Part shown: in pieces, positions 16,389 to 24,076 of the stretch
Layout of the letters: the number at the start of each line of letters is the position of its first letter
Position numbering within the stretch: position 1 is the first letter of the stretch
The notes under the pieces: generated by a model
What the model was told of the DNA's origin: nothing
What the model saw: only the letters and a program-made list of their open reading frames with translations
The model's database searches: none
NCBI GenBank assembly: GCA_035294725.1
Contig: DATGKK010000124.1
Location: 1-40,528 of the forward strand
Direction of reading: 5' to 3'
Origin: DATGKK01 sp035294725
GTDB taxonomy: Bacteria; Actinomycetota; Acidimicrobiia; Acidimicrobiales; Bog-793
DNA: 40,528 nt
Translations under genes and position numbers: made by a program

Positions 16389-17108
16389 GTGACCGCCGAC
16401 GGGATCGACCTCGCCCACGTCCCGCGGCACATCGCCTGCGTCATGGACGGCAACGGCCGCTGGGCGCGAGCCCGGGGCCTCCCGCGCACCGAGGGCCACG
16501 CCGCTGGCGAGGAGGCGATGTTCGACGCCGTCGAAGGCGCCCTCGAGGTCGGCGTCGAGTGGCTCACGATGTTCGCCTTCTCGACCGAGAACTGGCGGCG
16601 GCCGCCCGACGAGGTCCGGTACCTCATGAACTTCAACGAGCGGGTCCTCTCGGCCCACCGGGACGACCTCGACCGCAAGGGGGTGAGGATCCGCTTCGCC
16701 GGGCGCCGCGACTGGCGGGTGCCCCGCCGCATCGTCCGCCACATGGACGAGACGGCCGCCATGACCGAGCGCAATCGGCGGATGACCCTCACGATCTGCT
16801 TCAACTACGGGGGCAGGGCCGAGATCGTCGACGCCGTGCGCTCCCTTGTCGCCGAGGGCGCCGACGCCCGCCGGATCGACGAGCGCTCGATCCGCTCCCG
16901 GCTGTACTGGCCCGACCTGCCGGACCCCGACCTCGTGGTGCGCACCTCCGGCGAGTACCGGATCTCGAACTTCCTCCTCTGGCAGCTCGCCTACTCCGAG
17001 CTGTACTTCACCGACGTGCTCTGGCCCGACTTCCGGCGCGAGGACCTCTTCGCGGCGATCCGGGAGTACCAGCGACGCGAGCGCCGCTATGGCGGTGTGA
17101 GAGGGTGA
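16389..17108 (+). CDS. uppS: Isoprenyl transferase (cis-prenyltransferase, undecaprenyl diphosphate synthase type)
   Basis: Adds isopentenyl units in cis to an allylic diphosphate, giving the long-chain polyprenyl diphosphate used as carrier for cell-wall synthesis. The 239-residue length is typical. The signature MDGNGRWARARGLPR holds the catalytic Asp20. It is followed by the hydrophobic-tunnel segment TMFAFSTENWRRP, LTICFNYGGRAEIVDAVR and the C-terminal VRTSGEYRISNFLLWQLAYS with the diphosphate-binding Arg and the dimer-interface residues. The GTG start is supported by the upstream -10 element. The following small membrane-protein gene starts 4 bases after the stop, so the two are probably co-transcribed. 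Chain length cannot be read from sequence: decaprenyl, undecaprenyl or shorter. Confidence 0.95.
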   Translation: MTADGIDLAHVPRHIACVMDGNGRWARARGLPRTEGHAAGEEAMFDAVEGALEVGVEWLTMFAFSTENWRRPPDEVRYLMNFNERVLSAHRDDLDRKGVRIRFAGRRDWRVPRRIVRHMDETAAMTERNRRMTLTICFNYGGRAEIVDAVRSLVAEGADARRIDERSIRSRLYWPDLPDPDLVVRTSGEYRISNFLLWQLAYSELYFTDVLWPDFRREDLFAAIREYQRRERRYGGVRG

Positions 17109-17112
17109 GGGC

Positions 17113-17373
17113 ATGAGCGAGGCCGGCCCCGGCGGCGACGACGGCTCGGAGGAGGTCCTTCCCGAGCTGCAACCGGTCGTGATCCGCTGGCGCCTTCGCG
17201 ACCACATCGGCGTCGTCTCCGGGGTCGTGCTCGGGCTCGTCGCGCTCGCCGTCCTCGTGCTCATCGCGGCGGCGGGGGACCCCGGGGCGCTCGGGATCCT
17301 CGTCGTGATCGTGATCGGGGTCGCCCTCATCTTCTTCGGGAGCCAGCTCCACGGTTCGCGCGGCCGGCGCTGA
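17113..17373 (+). CDS. Small two-helix membrane protein of unknown function
   Basis: 86 residues. An acidic N-terminus (DDGSEEVLPELQ) and a short basic-aromatic IRWRLRDH segment precede two predicted membrane helices, near residues 32-53 and 58-76. The tail is short and basic (HGSRGRR). The hairpin has both ends on the same, probably cytoplasmic, side. There are no catalytic-looking residues. It lies 4 bases downstream of uppS and 20 bases upstream of recO on the same strand. Co-transcription with uppS is likely; a role near the membrane in polyprenyl metabolism is only a guess. Confidence 0.65.
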   Translation: MSEAGPGGDDGSEEVLPELQPVVIRWRLRDHIGVVSGVVLGLVALAVLVLIAAAGDPGALGILVVIVIGVALIFFGSQLHGSRGRR

Positions 17374-17380
17374 GCGGCCC

Positions 17381-17386
17381 TAGCCT
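17381..17386 (+). promoter_or_regulatory. -10 element of a leaderless promoter (recO)
   Basis: TAGCCT lies 7 bases before the recO GTG at 17394 with no ribosome-binding site between. Confidence 0.45.
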
Positions 17387-17393
17387 GCTCGCG

Positions 17394-18113
17394 GTGGCGA
17401 CGTTCAAGGACGACGGCGTCGTGCTGCGCACGATCAAGCTCGGCGAGGCCGACCGCATCGTGACCTTCGTCACCCCCGGCCACGGCAAGGTGAGGGCCGT
17501 CGCGAAGGGCGTGCGCAAGCCGAAGAGCAAGCTGGCGGGCCGCCTCGAGCCCATCACGCACGTCTCGATGATGTGCTGGAAGGGGCGGGAGCTCGACGTC
17601 GTCACCCAGGCCGAGGTGGTCGACTCGTTCCGGGCGATCCGCGAGGACCTCGACCGGATGCCGGCCGCCTTCACGATGCTCGAGACGGCCGACCTCGTCG
17701 CAGTCGAGCGCCAGCCGGCGCCAGAGCTCTTCCGCGTGCTGACCGGGGCGCTGCGCGCTCTCGAGGAGGCCCCGGCACCCGTCCTGCTCGGGGCCTTCCT
17801 CCTGCGCATGCTCGCCGTCGAGGGTGTTGGCCCGGTCGCCGACCGCTGCACCTCCTGCGGCGGGGACGGCCCGCTCGTCGCCTTCGACGAGCAGGTGGGC
17901 GGGTTCCTCTGCCGGGAGTGCCGCAGCGGCCGCGCCGTCGACGCCGAGACGGTCGAGCTCGTCCGGCTGATCCTCGGCGGGCGGCTGAGGGCGGCCCTCG
18001 CGGCTCCGGCGAGCCGGGCCACGGCCGAGGTCGAGCGGCTCGCCACCGTGGCGATGGAGCACCACCTCGACCGCAGGCTGCGATCGGCGCACCTCGCGCC
18101 GGGCACCCGCTGA
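17394..18113 (+). CDS. recO: DNA repair protein RecO
   Basis: Recombination mediator that, with RecR (and RecF), loads RecA on SSB-coated single-stranded DNA and anneals strands. The 239-residue length is typical. The N-terminal OB fold begins DGVVLRTIKLGEADRIVTF and runs through HGKVRAVAKGVRKPKSK. A helical core follows. The actinobacterial-type zinc site appears as CTSCGG and, about 20 residues later, CRECRSG. The GTG start has a -10 element 7 bases upstream, consistent with a leaderless message. uppS and recO are neighbours in many actinobacterial genomes, which agrees with the call. No damage is seen. Confidence 0.94.
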   Translation: MATFKDDGVVLRTIKLGEADRIVTFVTPGHGKVRAVAKGVRKPKSKLAGRLEPITHVSMMCWKGRELDVVTQAEVVDSFRAIREDLDRMPAAFTMLETADLVAVERQPAPELFRVLTGALRALEEAPAPVLLGAFLLRMLAVEGVGPVADRCTSCGGDGPLVAFDEQVGGFLCRECRSGRAVDAETVELVRLILGGRLRAALAAPASRATAEVERLATVAMEHHLDRRLRSAHLAPGTR

Positions 18114-18128
18114 CGGGGCCCGGCGCCC

Positions 18129-19355
18129 GTGCCCGCCGGCTCCGCCTGGACCCTCGTCGCAGGGCGCGTCCTCACCCCCGACGAGGAGCTCGCCCCCGGC
18201 GCCGTGACGCTCGACCGGGTGGCGGGGGTCGTGACCGAGCTGACCGCGCTCGACCCGTCGGCCGGCCGGGGCGGCTGGCCGGCCGGTGCCGTCGATCTCG
18301 GCGACCGCGTCGTCGTGCCGGGTTTCGTCGACGTGCACACCCATGGCGGCGCCGGTCGCTTCGTGAACGGCGACGACCCCTCGGAGGTGGCGGCCGACCT
18401 CGCCGAGATCGGCCGCTTCTTCGCCGCCCACGGCACGACCGCCTTCGTGGCGACGACCGTCTCCGACAGCCGGCGGCGGACGCTCGCGACGTTGCGGGGC
18501 ATCGCCGAGGCCCGTGCCAGGGACGCAGCAGCGGCGGCCGGACCGGCCGGCGCACGGGTCGTGGGCGCGAACCTCGAAGGCCCCTTCATCGCTCCGGCGA
18601 GGATGGGGGCGCACACCCGGACCAAGCTGCGACCGCCCGACCGGGCGGAGCTCGACGAGTGGATCGACGCCGGCGCCGGCGCGGTCCTGCTCGTCACCCT
18701 CGCACCGGAGCTGCCCGGTGCCCTCGAGCTCGTCGAGCACGCCCGCCGGCGCGGCGTGCAGGTGGCCGTCGGCCACACCGACGCCGACTTCGCCACGGTC
18801 CGGCGCGCCTTCGAGGCCGGCGCCACGCACGTGACCCACCTGTTCAACGCGATGTCGCCGCTGCACCACCGTGAGCCGGGGGCCGTCGGCGCCGCCCTCG
18901 TCACGCCGGGCGTCACGCTCGAGGTCATCGCGGATCTCGAGCACGTCCACCCGGCCGCTCTCTGCCTGGCGGCGCGCTCGGCACCAGGGCGGCTCGTCGC
19001 CGTCACGGACTCGGTCCCGGCCGCCGGCCTCGGCGACGGGCGGCACCCGCTCGGCGACCGGGACGTGGTGGTGGCGGGAGGTCGGGTGGTGCTCGCCGAC
19101 GACCCCGCCACCCTCGCCGGGAGCGTGCTCACGATGGACCGCGCCCTCGCGAACCTGGCCGGTCCGGCCGGGCTCGGCTGGCACGATGCGCTCCGGGCCG
19201 TCACCTCGACCCCGGGCGCCATCGTCGGCGGAGGGCATGGGCGGATCGAGCCGGGAGGGCCGGCCGACCTCGTCGTGCTCGAGGCGGACCTGCGGGTCGC
19301 GGCGACGATCGTCGGCGGCCGGCCCGTGCACGACCCGGGAGGGCTGTTCGCCTGA
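18129..19355 (+). CDS. nagA: N-acetylglucosamine-6-phosphate deacetylase
   Basis: Removes acetate from GlcNAc-6-phosphate to give glucosamine-6-phosphate, feeding amino sugars from cell-wall recycling or chitin into glycolysis or murein synthesis. It is a 408-residue amidohydrolase. Landmarks are GFVDVHTHGGAGR, the metal-ligand Glu in NLEGPFIAPARMGAH, VAVGHTDADF, the substrate loop THLFNAMSPLHHREPG and the catalytic Asp in AVTDSVPAAGLGDG. It starts with GTG 15 bases after recO. A GH20 hexosaminidase encoded about 6 kb away could supply GlcNAc. No kinase or nagB gene is seen in the window. A 7-bp-stem hairpin follows the stop. Confidence 0.94.
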   Translation: MPAGSAWTLVAGRVLTPDEELAPGAVTLDRVAGVVTELTALDPSAGRGGWPAGAVDLGDRVVVPGFVDVHTHGGAGRFVNGDDPSEVAADLAEIGRFFAAHGTTAFVATTVSDSRRRTLATLRGIAEARARDAAAAAGPAGARVVGANLEGPFIAPARMGAHTRTKLRPPDRAELDEWIDAGAGAVLLVTLAPELPGALELVEHARRRGVQVAVGHTDADFATVRRAFEAGATHVTHLFNAMSPLHHREPGAVGAALVTPGVTLEVIADLEHVHPAALCLAARSAPGRLVAVTDSVPAAGLGDGRHPLGDRDVVVAGGRVVLADDPATLAGSVLTMDRALANLAGPAGLGWHDALRAVTSTPGAIVGGGHGRIEPGGPADLVVLEADLRVAATIVGGRPVHDPGGLFA

Positions 19356-19357
19356 GC

Positions 19358-19384
19358 CCGAGCGGACCGATCGCGCACGCTCGG
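19358..19384 (+). terminator. Hairpin after nagA, possible terminator
   Basis: CCGAGCG (19358-19364) pairs with CGCTCGG (19378-19384) around a 13-base loop, starting 2 bases after the nagA stop. There is no T-run, so it may act as an intrinsic terminator of the GC-rich type or only protect the 3' end. Confidence 0.4.
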
Positions 19385-19407
19385 CGGGAACGGGGCAGGA
19401 TGGTGCG

Positions 19408-20052
19408 ATGGAGTCGCTCTTCGGCCGCTACGAGGCGGCCACCCTCCTCGCCGTCGAGCGAGCCAACGGAGGCGAGGCGGCTCCGCTCGAGCAGGTGATC
19501 GCCGCCTTCGAGCAGCTCTTCGGGGCACTCGCGACGGCGGCGACGATGGCTGAGTCCACCTCGCTCCTCGTCGATGCCGGCCTCGTCGAGTGGGGGGTCG
19601 GCGGCCTCGGCCTCACCGTCGAGGGCCGCCGGGCGATCCGGCGCTCCGGCGCCCACTTCGATCCCGAGCTGCCCGAGAAGGTGGAGGCCCGGCTCTCGCT
19701 CATCGAGGAAGAGGACCTGGCGCCCGAGGGAGAGCTGGCGTCCCCCAGCGAGGACGACTTCATCGAGGCGCTCCGGGCCCTCGGCCGGGGCGGCTTCGAG
19801 GTCGCCCCTCCTGCCGAGGAGGGCCCGACCCTCTCCCCGAGCCGGATGGCCGGCCACCTCACGCTCGCCCCGAGGCTCCTCTCGGGGCTGCCGGGCGGCT
19901 TCGGCATCAAGGTGGAGGTGCCCGGGATGCCAGAGCCGAGGCCCGCGCCGCCACGGCCGGAGGCCGCACCGGCCACACCGCCGTCGCCCCCTTCGGTCCG
20001 ACCCGCCGAGCCGGCGCCGGCGGGAGAGGACGGAGGGGCTCCCGAGGTGTGA
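19408..20052 (+). CDS. Hypothetical 214-residue protein with a possible winged-helix-like N-terminus and Pro-rich tail
   Basis: Not recognised with confidence. The first 80 residues form several helices ending in SLLVDAGLVEWGVGGLGLTV and EGRRAIRRSG, a pattern seen in winged-helix domains (helix, then a beta hairpin wing), so DNA binding is possible. An acidic middle section (EEEDLAPEGELASPSEDD) follows. The last 40 residues are rich in Pro and Ala and look disordered. There is no membrane segment or signal peptide. A CAGGAT 6 bases before the ATG resembles the local leaderless -10 boxes but lacks the first T. A strong hairpin sits 12 bases after the stop. Function is unknown. Confidence 0.65.
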   Translation: MESLFGRYEAATLLAVERANGGEAAPLEQVIAAFEQLFGALATAATMAESTSLLVDAGLVEWGVGGLGLTVEGRRAIRRSGAHFDPELPEKVEARLSLIEEEDLAPEGELASPSEDDFIEALRALGRGGFEVAPPAEEGPTLSPSRMAGHLTLAPRLLSGLPGGFGIKVEVPGMPEPRPAPPRPEAAPATPPSPPSVRPAEPAPAGEDGGAPEV

Positions 20053-20063
20053 GCGATCCCCAC

Positions 20064-20085
20064 CTGAGCGGCGCGCGCTGCTCAG
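20064..20085 (+). terminator. Hairpin terminator candidate after the 214-residue gene
   Basis: CTGAGCGGC and GCTGCTCAG form a 9-bp stem with one G-T pair and a GCGC loop, 12 bases after the stop codon. No T-run follows. Confidence 0.5.
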
Positions 20086-20131
20086 CGCCGGGACACCGGG
20101 GCTGGCCTCTCCCTGCGCCGTCGGCGTGATC

Positions 20132-20147
20132 CCGGGCGCCCGCCCGG
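20132..20147 (-). terminator. Hairpin terminator candidate after the GT4 gene
   Basis: CCGGGC (20132-20137) pairs perfectly with GCCCGG (20142-20147) around a 4-base loop, 13 bases beyond the GT4 stop on the minus strand. Both convergent genes here end at their own hairpin. Confidence 0.45.
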
Positions 20148-20160
20148 TGCGCCCTCCGCC

Positions 20161-21297
20161 CTACGCGCCGACGAGGGCCGGGTCGTCCGGCCGGGCCTCG
20201 AGGTGGAGCTGGCGCCCTTCGACGACCGTGCGGTAGGCGGCCTCGTAGCCAAGGACCATCCGCGACAGGTCGAAGTGCTCCTTCGCCCACGCCCGGCAGC
20301 GGCGCCGGTCGAGCTGCTCGGCGATCTCGACAGCGGAGACGAGCCCGTCGAGATCGTCCACCACGAGGCCGCTCAGGCCGTGGGCGACGACCTCTGGCAC
20401 GCTGCCGCGCCTGCACGCGACGACGGGCGTCCCGCAGGCCATCGCCTCGACCATGACGAGGCCGAACGGCTCGTCCCACTGGACGGGGAAGAGCAGTGCG
20501 CTCGCACCCGCGAGCAGCTCGCGCTTGGTGGCGGCGTCGGCCTCACCGACGAACTCGATCCCGTTCCCGAGGCGAGGCGCGACGGCGGCCTCGAAGTATG
20601 CCCGCTCAGGCGCCTCGTTCAGCTTGCCGGCGAGCAGGAGCCGCCGCTTGGTCCGCCGCGCCACCTCGATGGCGAGATGGGCGCCCTTGTCGGGGTGGAA
20701 GCGGCCGAGGAAGAGCAGGTAGCCGCCGTCGCCCTCGCCGAGCGGGAACGAGGCGACGTCGACGCCGTTGTGGACGGTCGCGAGCCAATTGAGCTCGGGA
20801 CGGATCCGGCGCTGGGCGTCGGAGATCGCGACGACCTCGACGGTGGCCCCGAGCCGGGCCAGGTAGTCGCCGGGCTCGCCCGTCACCGGCCCGTGGGCCG
20901 TGACGACGGTGGGGACGGGCCACGCCCGGGCGAGGAGGGGGCCGGCCAGGGTGTGGTCGTGCACCACGTCGAGCTCGGCCTTCTCGAGCGCCGCGGCGGC
21001 CGCCGCCGCGTGGAGCACCTCCGGCATCGGCTCGCCGAGGCGGGAGGACGGCGGCTCGGGGAAGACGGCGACGTACCGCTGGGCGTTCGTGCCCGGCGCG
21101 CCGGCGCCGACGAGGGTCACCTGGTGGCCCCGGGCGACGAGGCCGTCCACGAGGCCGGCCACCATCGCCTCGATCCCTCCATAGCCGACCGGCGGGATCG
21201 CGAACCACGGAGGGGCGATCATGCCGATGCGAAGTGGCGGGCCGCCCGCGTCCTCCGCCCTCTCGTCGATGAGCTCTGGGGTCGAGACCTCCATCAC
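20161..21297 (-). CDS. GT4-family glycosyltransferase
   Basis: Retaining GT-B sugar transferase of 378 residues that uses a nucleotide sugar. The N-terminal domain starts IGMIAPPWFAIPPVGYGGIE, with the glycine-rich acceptor loop typical of GT4. DVVHDHTLAG and VVTAHGPVTG follow. The C-terminal donor domain opens with LLFLGRFHPDKGAHLAIEV and holds the diagnostic E-x7-E motif in EPFGLVMVEAMACGTPVVA. There are no membrane helices. It begins with GTG at 21297 (or the next codon, ATG at 21294), overlapping the stop of the MerR-type regulator upstream. The partner across the divergent promoter is a glycogen-debranching-type enzyme, so a role in storage glucan or a related glycoside is plausible but not shown by the sequence. 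Confidence 0.9.
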   Translation of the reverse strand: MMEVSTPELIDERAEDAGGPPLRIGMIAPPWFAIPPVGYGGIEAMVAGLVDGLVARGHQVTLVGAGAPGTNAQRYVAVFPEPPSSRLGEPMPEVLHAAAAAAALEKAELDVVHDHTLAGPLLARAWPVPTVVTAHGPVTGEPGDYLARLGATVEVVAISDAQRRIRPELNWLATVHNGVDVASFPLGEGDGGYLLFLGRFHPDKGAHLAIEVARRTKRRLLLAGKLNEAPERAYFEAAVAPRLGNGIEFVGEADAATKRELLAGASALLFPVQWDEPFGLVMVEAMACGTPVVACRRGSVPEVVAHGLSGLVVDDLDGLVSAVEIAEQLDRRRCRAWAKEHFDLSRMVLGYEAAYRTVVEGRQLHLEARPDDPALVGA

Positions 21298-21773
21298 GAT
21301 CGCCCTCCTTCGTCCTCCGTTCTCTCGTCCTCTCCCGCCGCCCTCCCGGCGGCCGGCTCCGCCACGGCCCGCCGGCTCGCCGCTGCGCCGTTGCGCCGCT
21401 CGCGCATCTCGGCCAGCTCCACCTCGAGCGCCGCCACCCGGTCGCGAAGGTCGAGGACCTGGCGGACCCCGGCCACGCTCACCCCTTCGCGCATGAGGCT
21501 GCGGGCGTCGATCAGGCGCTCGAGATCTGCCCGGCTGTAGAGGCGCTGGTCACCGCCGCTACGCGTCGGCGTGACGACACCCATGGCGTCGAGCCGCCGG
21601 AGGAACCATGGCTGGACTCCGAGCAGGCTCGTCACCTGGCCGACCGTGTAGCGAGGCGCCCGGTCGTCGCTGAGCGCAGCCCCGAGGGCAGCCCGCTCAC
21701 GGCGGCGGGCGTCGTCGCCGCCTTCTGGCTGGGGCTCTCGTCTGCGCACCTGCTGTCTCGCCGGCATCGACAT
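21294..21773 (-). CDS. MerR-family transcriptional regulator
   Basis: 159 residues. The winged-helix DNA-binding domain begins near residue 41 with YTVGQVTSLLGVQPWFLRRL, with the recognition region MGVVTPTRSGGDQRLYSRAD. A coiled coil follows (VRQVLDLRDRVAALEVELAE, about 100-125) for dimerisation, and the tail is low-complexity and charged. There is no Cys-rich or ligand-binding domain, so it is an HspR-like short member rather than a metal sensor. Its stop overlaps the GT4 start, so the two form one unit. The AT-rich intergenic region upstream, shared with the debranching-enzyme gene, is the obvious place for it to bind. Confidence 0.88.
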   Translation of the reverse strand: MSMPARQQVRRREPQPEGGDDARRRERAALGAALSDDRAPRYTVGQVTSLLGVQPWFLRRLDAMGVVTPTRSGGDQRLYSRADLERLIDARSLMREGVSVAGVRQVLDLRDRVAALEVELAEMRERRNGAAASRRAVAEPAAGRAAGEDERTEDEGGRS

Positions 21774-21842
21774 GGCAACACGGGTTCGGGTCGTCGGGAT
21801 CGGTCACGTTCCTATTACCTACCTTCTTACTTTTCTGTGAGC

Positions 21843-21848
21843 TATCTT
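21843..21848 (+). promoter_or_regulatory. -10 element of a leaderless promoter (debranching enzyme)
   Basis: TATCTT lies exactly 6 bases before the ATG at 21855 within an AT-rich stretch (21811-21854), the clearest promoter of this type here. It favours 21855 over an in-frame GTG at 21837, which would lie upstream of the -10 box. Confidence 0.6.
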
Positions 21849-21854
21849 GTCAAC

Positions 21855-24035
21855 ATGGTCGAACAGCGTGCGGCCCGGCGGGAGGCCGCCACGGCGGCTC
21901 CCCTCCCCGGCAGCGAGCACCGGGGCGGGGAGGCGCCCGGCCATTCGGGCTTCGGCGCCGAGTCGCCGGACCGGGCGGGCCAGGTCCTCGTCGAGGGGAC
22001 GACCTTCGTCGTGAGCGGGCCCGGCGGCGACATCGACGGGCCGGGCCAGGGGCTGTTCGTCCGGGACGCCCGCGTGGTCTCGCGGTGGTGCCTCCGGATC
22101 GACGGCAAGCCGGTGGGCGCCCTCGGCGGGTTTCGCTCCGAGCCGTTTGCCGGGGTCTTCGTCGGGAGGGGCCAGGTGCGCGACGGCCACCTCGAGCCGA
22201 CGCTGCTCGTCGAGCGGCGGCGGTACGTCGGCACCGGCATGCGTGAGGACCTCGTCCTGCGCAACTTCGGCGGAGAGGCCGCCGGGGTCACCGTCGCCCT
22301 CGAGGTGGGCGCCGACTTCGCCGACCTGTTCGCGGTGAAGCTCGGCGAGGCGGGCGAGGGCTCCCGGGTCGAGGTGACCGCAGCGGGCGAGGAGTGGACG
22401 GCCACCGGCCGCCAGGGCTCCCACGACCGCGCCGTGCACGTGAGGGCGCTCGGGGCGACGGCGACCGCCGAAGGGCTCGTGTGGCGGGCGGTCGTCCCAC
22501 CCCATGGGCAGTGGCGGGCCTCGATCGCGGCCGCCACCGAGCTCGACGGCGAGCTGCTCCCGATGCGCTTCCCGCTCGACACCCCCGTCGAGCACGCCGC
22601 TCCCGTGCGCAGCATCGCCGAGTGGCAGCGGGCGACGGCGAGGGTGCGCTCAGACTCGCTCGCCCTCGACCTCACCATCAAGCGGAGCGAGGACGACCTC
22701 GCCTCGCTGCGCCTCGCGGACCCGACGGAGCCCGACCTCACCGTCATCGCGGCGGGGGCGCCGTGGTTCATGGCCCTGTTCGGGCGCGACTCGCTCATCA
22801 CGAGCGCCCTCACGATGGCGCTCAACACCGAGATCGCCACCGGCAGCCTGCGCGCGCTCGCCCGGCACCAGGGGAGGGCCCTCGACCCGCTGAGCGAGGA
22901 GGAGCCGGGCAAGATCCTCCACGAGCTCCGCTTCGGCGTCGACGTGTCCTTCGCCCTCGGCGGGGCCGAGCGCTACTTCGGGTCGGTCGACGCGACGCCG
23001 TTGTTCGTGCTCCTCCTTGGCCAGCTGGCGAGGTGGGGGGCGGACCCCGAGGTGGTCGACGCCCTGCTGCCGGCCGCCGACGCCGCCCTTGCCTGGATCG
23101 ACGCCTACGGGGACCAGGACGGCGACGGCTACGTCGAGTACCGGCGCAGCACGGACCGGGGACTTCGCAACCAGGGCTGGAAGGACTCGGCCGACGGCGT
23201 CAACTTCGCCGACGGCACCCTCGCCGAGCCGCCGATCGCTCTCGTCGAGGTCCAGGGCTACGTCTACGGCGCCTTCTGCGCCCGGGCCGAGCTCGCGGCG
23301 AGGCGGGGCGACGAGGAGGCGGCGTCCCACTGGGCAGAGCGGGCGAGGGGCCTCAAGGCTCGTTTCAACAAGGATTTCTGGCTCTCCGACCGGGGCTATT
23401 TCGCCGTGGGTCTCGACGCAGCCAAGCGCCCCATCGACGCCCTCGCCTCGAACATGGGGCACGCGCTCTGGGCCGGGATCGTCGACGCCGAGAAGGCGGC
23501 CTCCGTCGCCGGCCACCTCTGCTCGCCGGAGCTGTTCAGCGGCTACGGCATCCGCACGCTCGCCACCTCGATGGGCGCCTACAACCCGGCCAGCTACCAC
23601 AACGGCTCGGTGTGGCCGCACGACACCGCCATCTGTGTGGCCGGCCTCGTGAGCTACGGCTTCACCGAGCTCGCGACGAAGGTGGCGACCGGCCTGCTCG
23701 AGGCGGCGTCCTACTTCTCCGGCCGCCTGCCCGAGCTGTTCTGCGGCTTCGACCGGAGCGAGGTGCCCGGTCCCGTGCCCTACCCGGCGAGCTGCTCGCC
23801 GCAGGCGTGGGCCTCCGCCGCGCCCGTCGGGGTGCTGACCGCCTTGCTCGGCCTCGAGCCGGACGTCCCCGCAGGGGTCGTCCGCCTGGCACCGGCCCTC
23901 CCGCCGGAGTGGGGCGCACTTACGATCGAGGACGTCCCCCTTGGCCGCGAACGCCTCAGCGTCGCCGTGGGAGCCGACGGCACGCTGCGCTGCTCCGCTC
24001 CGGCCGGCCTGCGGCTCGACCTCCGTCCCAGGTAG
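21855..24035 (+). CDS. Amylo-alpha-1,6-glucosidase / glycogen-debranching-type enzyme
   Basis: 726-residue cytosolic glycoside hydrolase. The N-terminal beta-sandwich (GDE_N_bis type, roughly residues 40-240) starts at VLVEGTTFVVSGPGGDI and contains GLFVRDARVVSRW. The C-terminal (alpha/alpha)6-barrel shows APWFMALFGRDSLITS, GDQDGDGYVEY, GLRNQGWKDSADG, NMGHALWAGIV and the late YHNGSVWPHDTAI that is typical of debranching enzymes and related amylases. The likely activity is hydrolysis of alpha-1,6 branch glucoses in glycogen or of related disaccharides. It is divergent from merR-GT4. An upstream in-frame GTG at 21837 would add six residues, but it lies before the -10 box. The family is secure; the exact substrate is not. 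Confidence 0.92.
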   Translation: MVEQRAARREAATAAPLPGSEHRGGEAPGHSGFGAESPDRAGQVLVEGTTFVVSGPGGDIDGPGQGLFVRDARVVSRWCLRIDGKPVGALGGFRSEPFAGVFVGRGQVRDGHLEPTLLVERRRYVGTGMREDLVLRNFGGEAAGVTVALEVGADFADLFAVKLGEAGEGSRVEVTAAGEEWTATGRQGSHDRAVHVRALGATATAEGLVWRAVVPPHGQWRASIAAATELDGELLPMRFPLDTPVEHAAPVRSIAEWQRATARVRSDSLALDLTIKRSEDDLASLRLADPTEPDLTVIAAGAPWFMALFGRDSLITSALTMALNTEIATGSLRALARHQGRALDPLSEEEPGKILHELRFGVDVSFALGGAERYFGSVDATPLFVLLLGQLARWGADPEVVDALLPAADAALAWIDAYGDQDGDGYVEYRRSTDRGLRNQGWKDSADGVNFADGTLAEPPIALVEVQGYVYGAFCARAELAARRGDEEAASHWAERARGLKARFNKDFWLSDRGYFAVGLDAAKRPIDALASNMGHALWAGIVDAEKAASVAGHLCSPELFSGYGIRTLATSMGAYNPASYHNGSVWPHDTAICVAGLVSYGFTELATKVATGLLEAASYFSGRLPELFCGFDRSEVPGPVPYPASCSPQAWASAAPVGVLTALLGLEPDVPAGVVRLAPALPPEWGALTIEDVPLGRERLSVAVGADGTLRCSAPAGLRLDLRPR

Positions 24036-24076
24036 CCGGGCAGGTGGTCCGGCCTCCTGGTCGTGCCGGCGCACCC

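Noticed and set aside
16374..19331. 985-codon open frame on the minus strand
   Set aside because: It lies antisense to uppS, recO and nagA, all with clear family motifs. Its translation is rich in Arg, Asp, Gly and His with no motif, as expected for a shadow frame in very GC-rich DNA.
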